IMG/VR virus record: IMGVR_UViG_3300002835_000349
Location: 1 to 44,843 of that record
Length of the DNA stretch: 44,843 nt
Origin: a virus
Direction: 5' to 3' (one strand)
Positions 35,672 to 43,596 of the stretch are shown here, one piece after another (within the stretch, counting starts at the first letter, position 1; every line of letters starts with the position of its first letter). A model generated the notes under the pieces. That model was given only the letters and a program-made list of their open reading frames with translations, did not search any database and was not told the DNA's origin. The translations under genes and the position numbers were made by a program.

Positions 35672-35678
35672 TATTTAT
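35672..35678 (+). promoter_or_regulatory. Late-promoter-like TATTTAT motif, 302-aa gene
   Basis: TATTTAT followed by TAAAATAA, ending 20 nt before the start codon. Here the leader also contains AAGG next to the ATG, one of few purine-rich leaders in the window. Confidence 0.42.
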
Positions 35679-35698
35679 TAAAATAAGAAACTTTAAGG

Positions 35699-36607
35699 AT
35701 GGCTATCGGCACATATGGAACCCTAAGACCGGCGGATGTTTCACCGGAGGATGTTGAAATCATCCTAAATTACACCCCATCTAGGGATGAAACAGAAAAT
35801 TTTATTCTCACAACTTTGGATTCTCCAAGTGTATTAAGACCTTATTTTAATAACGCAAATACTGGTGGTAATGCAAACGTTGAGGTTTTGGGGGGTCTTT
35901 ATAATTTAACTCTACCTGCTGACGTTTTTAATCAAGTAGGGATTTACACTATGATGTTGAGACCTGCTCAGATAAGAACATCGATAACTGATTGTGGGGT
36001 GTTGTCAGCACTACCCAACGTAAAAGGAATTATAATAGACTTAAATAATGTGCCATCACAATTTAGAAACAAATTTACACCACAAGGGCTCATAGGTTTT
36101 CGTGTAGAATATTTGAATCCAGATGGCTCAAAAATACCCAACTTTTTTAGGATTGTAACTTCAAATTTTTATTGTGAACCTGTAGTTGTTAACCAAGTTA
36201 ACACCACACAAAAAGCAATCAGATACAGATATGTTGAAGGCGTTACAAATTTAATGTTTTGTACGCTATCACCATCTTCATCACCAACAAACAAACCTAA
36301 TGCAACTCCATTCATAGGACAGCCAGCACAAAATATAATAATGACAAACACATATTTTAATCCAGTTTCTATCGAAATTGACATGGTTGAATATGATGTT
36401 TCATCACTTGCTATTGCTTTATACGGTAATCAAACTAAAAGTATTGATGATGGTATCTACACAATCTATGACAGTGAAAATAACATTTACAAGCAATACA
36501 ACTTATTTGAAATTCGTGACCAGTTTAATGCACTGCTTTATGAAGTTCGACAAGACAGGGGAGCTAACATTGATTTTACTAAAAACTTCACAACAATAGT
36601 TAGTTAA
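35699..36607 (+). CDS. Putative baseplate/fibre structural protein (302 aa)
   Basis: No family recognised. The N-terminus (YGTLRPADVSPEDVEIILNY) reads as an extended arm and helix; a region around residues 60-150 is compact beta sequence with GGLYNLTLPADVF and GIIIDLNNVPSQFRN. A Ser/Pro/Asn-rich loop lies near 195-208. The last 30 residues are helical and charged. Its stop and the next gene's ATG share one base (TAATG), implying tight coupling with the gp7/gpI-like wedge protein and so a related structural role. Confidence 0.57.
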   Translation: MAIGTYGTLRPADVSPEDVEIILNYTPSRDETENFILTTLDSPSVLRPYFNNANTGGNANVEVLGGLYNLTLPADVFNQVGIYTMMLRPAQIRTSITDCGVLSALPNVKGIIIDLNNVPSQFRNKFTPQGLIGFRVEYLNPDGSKIPNFFRIVTSNFYCEPVVVNQVNTTQKAIRYRYVEGVTNLMFCTLSPSSSPTNKPNATPFIGQPAQNIIMTNTYFNPVSIEIDMVEYDVSSLAIALYGNQTKSIDDGIYTIYDSENNIYKQYNLFEIRDQFNALLYEVRQDRGANIDFTKNFTTIVS

Positions 36608-39600
36608 TGGCGATAAATAGCACGAAGTTTTTCTACCCACCAACCCCAGGTAATGGTGCTGGAACTTTTGACGACATTGTAGGATTTCAAGTTGTCGAGG
36701 GGGGCGGTTTAACATCTGCTGTTTTTGATTTTACAACATCTGTAACTGAAAAAGTTAACCGGACATTTTCAATTGGTACTTTTTCCAACCCAATATCTCT
36801 TGAGGATTTGGATGTAAATTCATTAGAGGAAAGTAGACGAATTTTACAGACGCAATTTAGAGTTTACCCTAGTTATGATGTTTCACAGGTCTTAAATTTT
36901 TCTCTTTATGGTTCTTTAGCTAAAAGATTAAGTGTATCGGTCACTCATATAATTAATTTTTTTCCGGCAGCTTTGGATGTAAGAAGACTGATGCCAGATT
37001 TTTCATCAGGTCAAACAGCAACAAACATTTCATACGACCCAATTGAGAAAGAAACAACTTTTACGGTACCAGTATTACAAGCATATAATCCATTTTTAAT
37101 CGAGTTTTCACAAAGTGCTACCACAGCCTTGATGGTTAGAGAACTTGAAGCATCCCAGTATCGAAATCTAACTCGAAGCTATTTGAATTATGTTTTGGAT
37201 TATGATGATATAAAATATCCTGTTGTTGATTTTGTACCTTCAACAAGTCAATCTTCTGGAAATTTAGTGTTTGTCGTATCTGGAGCACCTTTTGGAGTTA
37301 GTACGTCGTCAACTGTGGAAAACTTTTTAATTAGACCGAGTGATTACATAGTTGACAAAGTATTCCAAGAAAACTTCGATGAGGTTGAACAATTTCTGAT
37401 GAATCGATTGATTCGACCGGAGTACACGGCAAACTTCCAGGTGCCTCAACAAAACCAAGCGGGTCAGTTTTATACTTCCTATGTTCAAATTACCTTCCCC
37501 AAAGATGGTGACTGGAACTTGGACATCACATCTTTTAGGTTTGATGAATATCTAACCAGATTAGCCGATGTCGCAGAAGATTTGGACACTTACAAAACTA
37601 ATTTGATTTCTAGATTTTTGGTAACAGCATCAATCAAAGAGTTTGATACTATGGACCAAAAGGTGGAAAAAATTCTACAAATATATGGCAGAAGTTTTGA
37701 CCAAGTAAAGCAGTATATCGATGCGTTAGCAAACATGAATTCTGTTAACTATGTTCCGCAAAACGACATACCTTCTCAGTTACTTTTTAACTTATCACAA
37801 ACTCTGGGTTGGAGTAATAATTTTTCACCAATAACCGATGAAGATTTTTTAGGCAGTGTCTTTGGGAATACTAATCAAATAGAATATCCTGGTTATGCTA
37901 GGGCACAAACCCCCACTGAATTAAATTATCAGTTTTATAGAAATTTAATTCTAAACTCTGCATACCTTTTTAAATCAAAAGGAACAAGGCGTTCAATAGA
38001 ATTTTTATTAAGATTGATTGGCGCACCAGAAGCTCTTATAGAATTCAACGAAAATATTTATCTGGCTGACCAGAGAATTAGTATGAGTAAGTTCGATACT
38101 CAGTTTACGCAATTGTCTGGTGGAACTTATGTGAATGAGCAACCTGCATTGTCACCAGGAAACACATTTTCAATAAGAGGTCAAATTTTTACAGCCTTTA
38201 CAACATCTTCAACTTTTGAAACCGTTAATATAAGAAGAAATGATTATCCGGTTGATGATTTAGGATTTCCAAAAGCACCCAATCCCGCTGGTACAAATGG
38301 AGTTTTTTTCCAAGAAGGGGCAGGATGGTATGAATCCACACCAGACCACAGAAGTCCAAATCAGATTACCATTACTGGTGACGTATTCACTGGGCAAAAT
38401 GTGGATGTACAAACCCAATTACAACCATTTACCTACGGAGGAATTTATTTAGACAGATTCAATCAATTTCCCTATATGCAAGAAGGGTTTAAATTGAGAA
38501 AAATAGCTGACAACAAAAAATCATGGGTTGCCACAGATAATCGTTTACGAATTGATACTGAAGGTGGTTATGAAGCTTACTATTTTACTGACGATGAAAA
38601 ACTTGTTCTTAATGTCAAAAATATTGATTTGTTTTTAAATGTTGGACAAGGTTATGCGTATGATGTATGGGACCAGTCAAGGTTGTTTAACTATCCGATA
38701 CCCGAGTCTGGATTTACAGCAAATTTTCCATCGCCAGGGGGAATTGATGATACATTTATAGACCCCGAGCCACAGAAAAAAACTTTTTTCGAATTTTATC
38801 AAACTTTCTGGCAAAACATGATTAACACCAGAAATAGAATGTTTATTTCTGATGGCAAAACGGGGGGTTACCCAACTCTACAATCGGTGTTTTGGAAATA
38901 TCTAGAATCTGAACAAACTGTTGGTATACCAAACAACAAGTACACGTATCAAAAACTTATTGAATACGTGGATGCTATTGGCCCATATTGGATGAAACTT
39001 ATTGAACAAATGATTCCAGCAACAACACTTTGGAATACAGGTGTGAGATTGGAAAATTCTATTTTTCAAAAACAAAAATTTGTATATCGACGTCAAAGAG
39101 GTTGTCAATTAATTCCGGTAGAAGCTCAACCTTGTTTTATTATCTCCAACATATTTGATTACGATTGCAACACAGAATATGTTGATTTTTTTATTTACCC
39201 TTGGTTGAATGGTGATGTTACGGTATCTGATTTCCAAGCTATTTTGATAAATAGGGTTAATAATTATTTGATTTCAGTCGGGTCAAATGCTGGGTTTTAT
39301 AATCCTAATTCAATTAGCTCACAATGGTATTTGAATTTAACAATTGGGAATCAAACAATTATTGATGTGTTTTTTTATCAAGGTTCAGGAATTAACGATG
39401 TTCCCACGTCGTTATTATGGAGGCAAACTTTAATTGATAATCTTAACAATTTATATCAGTACGGATATACCTATACTTTGAACGGAAACTTCTTGACAAT
39501 AACAAATTTAAATTGCGTATTGGAAAATTCTTTACAAAACGTAAGTTTAAATGTTGGAATAAACATAACCTTAGATTGTCCAATAACAAGACAGGTAGAA

Positions 39601-39609
39601 CCTGCATAA
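36607..39609 (+). CDS. Baseplate wedge protein, gp7 / P2 gpI-like
   Basis: A 1000-aa protein. A helical block at about residues 350-480 contains VEKILQIYGRSFDQVKQYID, SQLLFNLSQTLGW and, after an FYRNLILNSAYLFKSKG helix, GTRRSIEFLLRLIGAPEALI; the last part is the KGTRxxIexLLxLxG pattern of P2 tail protein I. In P2 and T4 tails gpI and gp7 pair with gpJ/gp6 to make the wedge core. The order gp25, gp6, then this protein therefore preserves W-J-I, interrupted by five extra genes. Residues 1-340 and 500-1000 are beta-rich additions; T4 gp7 is also about 1030 aa. The similarity to gpI is judged by eye. Confidence 0.6.
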   Translation: MAINSTKFFYPPTPGNGAGTFDDIVGFQVVEGGGLTSAVFDFTTSVTEKVNRTFSIGTFSNPISLEDLDVNSLEESRRILQTQFRVYPSYDVSQVLNFSLYGSLAKRLSVSVTHIINFFPAALDVRRLMPDFSSGQTATNISYDPIEKETTFTVPVLQAYNPFLIEFSQSATTALMVRELEASQYRNLTRSYLNYVLDYDDIKYPVVDFVPSTSQSSGNLVFVVSGAPFGVSTSSTVENFLIRPSDYIVDKVFQENFDEVEQFLMNRLIRPEYTANFQVPQQNQAGQFYTSYVQITFPKDGDWNLDITSFRFDEYLTRLADVAEDLDTYKTNLISRFLVTASIKEFDTMDQKVEKILQIYGRSFDQVKQYIDALANMNSVNYVPQNDIPSQLLFNLSQTLGWSNNFSPITDEDFLGSVFGNTNQIEYPGYARAQTPTELNYQFYRNLILNSAYLFKSKGTRRSIEFLLRLIGAPEALIEFNENIYLADQRISMSKFDTQFTQLSGGTYVNEQPALSPGNTFSIRGQIFTAFTTSSTFETVNIRRNDYPVDDLGFPKAPNPAGTNGVFFQEGAGWYESTPDHRSPNQITITGDVFTGQNVDVQTQLQPFTYGGIYLDRFNQFPYMQEGFKLRKIADNKKSWVATDNRLRIDTEGGYEAYYFTDDEKLVLNVKNIDLFLNVGQGYAYDVWDQSRLFNYPIPESGFTANFPSPGGIDDTFIDPEPQKKTFFEFYQTFWQNMINTRNRMFISDGKTGGYPTLQSVFWKYLESEQTVGIPNNKYTYQKLIEYVDAIGPYWMKLIEQMIPATTLWNTGVRLENSIFQKQKFVYRRQRGCQLIPVEAQPCFIISNIFDYDCNTEYVDFFIYPWLNGDVTVSDFQAILINRVNNYLISVGSNAGFYNPNSISSQWYLNLTIGNQTIIDVFFYQGSGINDVPTSLLWRQTLIDNLNNLYQYGYTYTLNGNFLTITNLNCVLENSLQNVSLNVGINITLDCPITRQVEPA

Positions 39610-39624
39610 TAATAAGAAAGAAAC

Positions 39625-42108
39625 ATGGCGTGTCGTAACCTAGGACCAATTGATTTTAGTTTTATAAGTTTAAGTGAAGTTTGTACCTCACCCAGTTTAG
39701 AGATTTATTCTATTGATGAGGTCACTCCTTCTTCACCCGCAATTGGTGATATTATTTACAATGGTGCTGGTTGCAGTGTATCCGCTGAAGCAAACGATGG
39801 ATGGTATATTCTGGATAGTTTAAATCCCCAAGTCGTTTATGTGGTTGGTTCTGGTGGTGGTGTTATAACATCAATAGAAACCTGCTCCACACCCACACCA
39901 ACCCCGACAAATACTTCAACCCCTACAAACACACCTACCCCAACCGTGACCCCCACCCCAACGGGAACTTTAAGTACAACAACACCATTTGGTAATGGTG
40001 TTATTTTTGATTACACCCTTGATATTATTGGTGCTTGTGAAACGGGTTTTGGTAGTGCCGAAATCATCCCAACTGGAGGGGTAGGACCGTATACTTTTGA
40101 TTGGTATAATCCAGAACTTGGCACTGGTCCTATAAAAACAAATTTAGCACCTGGAACTTATTTTGTTCGAGCTAACGATTCAGCCAGCCCTGTCAATGCG
40201 CAATTTTTTATAAACGTTACTATATCAGAATGTTTATGTGTTTCAATATTAAATGTAAATTCCACTACTTGTGGTTCGGACAATGGTTCTGTGACAGGAA
40301 CTTCTTCTTCTGTATTTGCAATAACTGATTACCAGGTTTTTACCAATAATGATATATTGGTACAATCTCAAGCAAGTAATACTGGTACCGTAGAATTTAA
40401 TAATCTTTCTGCGGGAACTTATTATTTATTTGGGTCTGATGGGGGGGGTGCAACTGGTCGTAGTGCTAATTTTATTGTTGAGCAATCCACTCCGCTTTCT
40501 TATGGGTTGTATGTTGTTCCTGATGCTTCGTGTAATGGTTTACCTTCAGGTAAAATTTACGTGACAGGAATTACGGGCACCCCCCCTTTTACATACTTGT
40601 GGAATAACAGCTCTACACAGAGTAGCATTACGGGATTGACCCCTGGTGTTTATTCTGTGCAAGTTACGGATTCGCTTGGGTGTCAATTAACGCAAAATGC
40701 GCTTATCACTGAGGTGGAGCCGGTTGCATTAGGGACAATAACTTCTACATCTCCGACTTGTTTTGAAGCTGATGGTAGCGTTACAATAACTGTTATTGAT
40801 GGTACACCCCCCTTTTATTATTCTGCCAGCACAGGTTATTCTGAGATAAGTTATCTAAGAACATTAACCTTATCCAATTTAAGTAATGGAAATTATAGTA
40901 TAAGTGTAACTGACGCTGGATTATGTAAATTTTTGGCAACGACCTCGATTGCTAGTCCTGGTGGAATTTCTTCTGTTAATGTTTCTACTACTAATTCAAC
41001 TTGTTCGGCGAATGATGGGTCTATTAACGTTGGTGTTATTGGGGGTGTAGCTCCTTATGTTTATACATTAATTTATCCTGGTGGGGATATGAATTCTGTC
41101 AACAGTAACACAACTACACAAATTTTTTCGAATTTGGAATCGGGTACATATTCAATTTTTGTGGAAGATACCACAGGTTGCGTATACACCACGGAAGTGA
41201 CTTTGATTGCTGAGGATAAATTTGAAATTTCCATTTCTTTGCAACCAGCTACTTGTGGCTTGAATGATGGTGTGTTGCAAGTATCCATAAGTGAGGAAGC
41301 TGTTTTGCCTTTAACCTATTCTATTGACGGGACAAACAACATTGTGGATTCTAATTTATATGGGGTTACGTTTTCAAACGTAAGTCCTGGGCAACACATA
41401 TTGACCGTTGTTGATTCTGAAGGATGTTCCATTTTCACTCCGTTCACAATATCGAGTTCGGTACCAGTAGACTTTTCTTTGTACTCGACTTCTTGTGGTT
41501 CTGGAAACGAGGGCATAATAACAGCATTTATAACCCAAGGCACGGCACCCTTTAATTTTAATTGGAGTGCAAACGTTGCTGGTAACCCCCAAGAAATTAC
41601 TGTTGAGGGTCTTTCCGGTGGCACATATTCGTTAATTGTGCAAGATGCGAATGGTTGTTCATTATCAAGAGAAACAATTATAGAATGTGCCGCCAAGTGC
41701 GTAACCTTTCAGACCTATTCAATGGGTTCAGAGGTTTTTAACATTTTATCTCCAACAAAACATGGTATTAATCAAATACTTGTTGAAGGGTTTAATGATT
41801 TAACTGCTGGTAACAGTGAATGTATTTTAATATCAGCAACATATACGGCTCAAATTGAAATTCAACCCCAAAATACTTTCTTAAACAACACTTTTTATAC
41901 TGGTAATTCCTTGGTTGATGTGCCAAGTGATAATCTGTGGTTTACAACCATAACAAACTTATTGCAAAGTATCCAAGGTGTTACTGCTGTTAATATCAAC
42001 CCTCTGACAAATCAAATTTCAATTTCTGCTAATCCTGGTAGTTCCATCATTGGTCAAGAACTGAGCGTCAAACTAATTATAGTATACGACATCATTTGCT
42101 TGACATGA
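39625..42108 (+). CDS. Tail fibre/adhesin built of SprB-like repeats
   Basis: An 827-aa protein. After about 85 N-terminal residues comes a Thr-Pro-rich flexible linker (about 88-115) and then about seven units of roughly 80 aa. Each has the plan C-x-x-(N)DG-x-I/V, a central TPPFTYLW-like strand, L/G-x-Y-x-V-x-V-x-D and a closing GC; the clearest is GTPPFTYLWNNSSTQSS followed by GLTPGVYSVQVTDSLGC. This matches the SprB repeat known from flavobacterial gliding adhesins. Paired cysteines at repeat ends could bridge. The C-terminal 130 residues form another domain. Expected role: receptor-binding fibre. No signal peptide. An unusual G8 tract at 40441-40448 is inside the coding frame. Confidence 0.78.
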   Translation: MACRNLGPIDFSFISLSEVCTSPSLEIYSIDEVTPSSPAIGDIIYNGAGCSVSAEANDGWYILDSLNPQVVYVVGSGGGVITSIETCSTPTPTPTNTSTPTNTPTPTVTPTPTGTLSTTTPFGNGVIFDYTLDIIGACETGFGSAEIIPTGGVGPYTFDWYNPELGTGPIKTNLAPGTYFVRANDSASPVNAQFFINVTISECLCVSILNVNSTTCGSDNGSVTGTSSSVFAITDYQVFTNNDILVQSQASNTGTVEFNNLSAGTYYLFGSDGGGATGRSANFIVEQSTPLSYGLYVVPDASCNGLPSGKIYVTGITGTPPFTYLWNNSSTQSSITGLTPGVYSVQVTDSLGCQLTQNALITEVEPVALGTITSTSPTCFEADGSVTITVIDGTPPFYYSASTGYSEISYLRTLTLSNLSNGNYSISVTDAGLCKFLATTSIASPGGISSVNVSTTNSTCSANDGSINVGVIGGVAPYVYTLIYPGGDMNSVNSNTTTQIFSNLESGTYSIFVEDTTGCVYTTEVTLIAEDKFEISISLQPATCGLNDGVLQVSISEEAVLPLTYSIDGTNNIVDSNLYGVTFSNVSPGQHILTVVDSEGCSIFTPFTISSSVPVDFSLYSTSCGSGNEGIITAFITQGTAPFNFNWSANVAGNPQEITVEGLSGGTYSLIVQDANGCSLSRETIIECAAKCVTFQTYSMGSEVFNILSPTKHGINQILVEGFNDLTAGNSECILISATYTAQIEIQPQNTFLNNTFYTGNSLVDVPSDNLWFTTITNLLQSIQGVTAVNINPLTNQISISANPGSSIIGQELSVKLIIVYDIICLT

Positions 42109-42410
42109 CACAAATTAGAATTTCTTTAGTTTCTGGAAACGTTCCGATAAGTGTATTTGTTGCTGACATATATGGTAACAATAGAGTTTTAATTGGAACC
42201 ATTAGCAATACTGGAGCTATTCCTCCTGACGCAAATTTTTATCCTCCAGCGTTATTTGATACTGCTCCGCAAATTATGCTCATCCTTTTAGATAATGAGG
42301 GTTGTGAAAAATTTGAAATTTTAGATTGTACGTTCGGTTGTGCTTTTGCAATTTCTGTTGAATCTGTTGACTGTACATTTACCATGACTGTTACAGAATT
42401 CACGCCATAA
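42105..42410 (+). CDS. Small fibre-associated protein of unknown function (101 aa)
   Basis: The start is taken as ATG 42105, overlapping the preceding TGA (ATGA), rather than an upstream TTG at 42096. The 101-aa product is beta-rich, with four cysteines in its second half (EGCEKFEILDCTFGC and VDCTF), echoing the Cys-rich repeat ends of the fibre before it. No family recognised. Translational coupling to the SprB-repeat gene suggests an accessory part of, or chaperone for, that fibre. Confidence 0.6.
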   Translation: MTQIRISLVSGNVPISVFVADIYGNNRVLIGTISNTGAIPPDANFYPPALFDTAPQIMLILLDNEGCEKFEILDCTFGCAFAISVESVDCTFTMTVTEFTP

Positions 42411-42538
42411 CATAAAAATATTTCCTTCGAAAAACAAACCAAAAAAATTCTAGCAGATTTAAATCGGTAATGAAATGAAATTCGATAGTAAAGGGGGGGT
42501 AGAAAACTTAGGAACTTATGTATTTATTATAGAAAATC
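42411..42538 (+). other. Leader region with G7 tract
   Basis: This 128-nt gap contains no gene. It holds a G7 run at 42493-42499, a palindromic GATTTAAATC and, near its end, a TATTTAT motif. No good terminator hairpin was found. Confidence 0.5.
42521..42527 (+). promoter_or_regulatory. Late-promoter-like TATTTAT motif, 335-aa fibre gene
   Basis: TATTTAT followed by TATAGAAAA, ending 11 nt before the start codon. Confidence 0.42.
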
Positions 42539-43546
42539 ATGGCATTACAAAATATAATCGTTGTCAATACTGCTCCCGGTTGTAACAATTCGGTTGTACA
42601 ACAAATTACTGTTGTAGATGTAGAGTGCTTTTTAGTTAGAATACCCCCTGAGAGTGATGCCGTAGGTCCCTTTGACGTCTATGTAGACTCCTTGAGCTCC
42701 ACACCCTACTTTACGTCTCAAACCAGACTACAAATGATAGCTGGTGTTGTAATATGTTTGGGAACTCAAACACCAACTCCAACACCAACCCCAACTGCCA
42801 CACCTGGAGCAGTAACCCTAACACCAACACCAACTAGTACCCTAACACCAACGCCAACGCCATCAAACGATGTAATACCTTCACCAACCCCAACAACCAC
42901 CACTACACCAACACCAACACCAACTCAAGAAGCAAACTACTTTGCATATTTGTTCCCAGAACCGTTGGACGCAACTTCAGGTACCAATTTAGGTCAATAT
43001 ATGTTTGACAATGGTGCGACCTGGTTTGGTTATTATAACACTGGAACTCCAGGAACAACCGATTATTCTAGTAATTTAAATACTTACGCTCAATATCCTG
43101 GTTGGAGTGGTGGCGTAGATGAATTTATTACACCAGTAACCTCCTTAACCTCTCTAATAAGACAACCAGCTGGTTCTGGTACTGATAGCTTTGGATGTCC
43201 ACAAAATCAATATACATTCGGTACAATTAGAGTTACTACCTCTCAGGTAAATGTCAATGAACAATACTATTATAGTATCTGGATTCCTTTAGCTGGCGTT
43301 GGTGGTAGTATGACGAATACAACTGTAGACATTACATCTGGTTCAGCTTGCGGTGACAATATTTTATCTGACGGTATTCCTGACCCAACATTGGCTGGAA
43401 CAAATGTTATAGTCACCGCCGGTGCTGCTATACCCGCTGGAACTTATAGGGTATTATGGCTTGGTTCATTCGCGACACAACCGTCAGCCGTACCACCTCC
43501 ACCATTATCATCAAGTTTATTCTTCAAAGGTGACACAAAATACTAA
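42539..43546 (+). CDS. Tail fibre-type protein with long Thr-Pro linker (335 aa)
   Basis: Three parts: an N-terminal beta domain (residues 1-75) with two cysteines, a (T-P)n linker from about 78 to 133 interrupted by short spacers, and a C-terminal globular domain of about 200 aa rich in Tyr, Trp and Gly. The C-terminal part includes NEQYYYSIWIPLAGVGG and PAGTYRVLWLGSF and ends in SLFFKGDTKY; it may be a binding domain, but I do not recognise it. Thr-Pro linkers also occur in the SprB-repeat fibre, suggesting related appendages. It has its own TATTTAT motif. Confidence 0.65.
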   Translation: MALQNIIVVNTAPGCNNSVVQQITVVDVECFLVRIPPESDAVGPFDVYVDSLSSTPYFTSQTRLQMIAGVVICLGTQTPTPTPTPTATPGAVTLTPTPTSTLTPTPTPSNDVIPSPTPTTTTTPTPTPTQEANYFAYLFPEPLDATSGTNLGQYMFDNGATWFGYYNTGTPGTTDYSSNLNTYAQYPGWSGGVDEFITPVTSLTSLIRQPAGSGTDSFGCPQNQYTFGTIRVTTSQVNVNEQYYYSIWIPLAGVGGSMTNTTVDITSGSACGDNILSDGIPDPTLAGTNVIVTAGAAIPAGTYRVLWLGSFATQPSAVPPPPLSSSLFFKGDTKY

Positions 43547-43575
43547 AAAAAAATCATAAACGGTAAAAGACAACC

Positions 43576-43582
43576 TATTTAT
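43576..43582 (+). promoter_or_regulatory. Late-promoter-like TATTTAT motif, collagen-like fibre gene
   Basis: TATTTAT ends 14 nt before the start codon and overlaps TATAAATA at 43580-43587, the exact T4 late-promoter octamer. Either element could be the functional one. Confidence 0.45.
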
Positions 43583-43596
43583 AAATAAAAAAAGTA

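Noticed and set aside
41316-41696. Minus-strand 126-aa open frame in the SprB-repeat gene
   Set aside because: Antisense to a clear repeat protein; no independent support.
42096-42104. Upstream TTG start for the 101-aa gene
   Set aside because: The ATGA overlap at 42105 is the standard coupling arrangement and needs no rare start.
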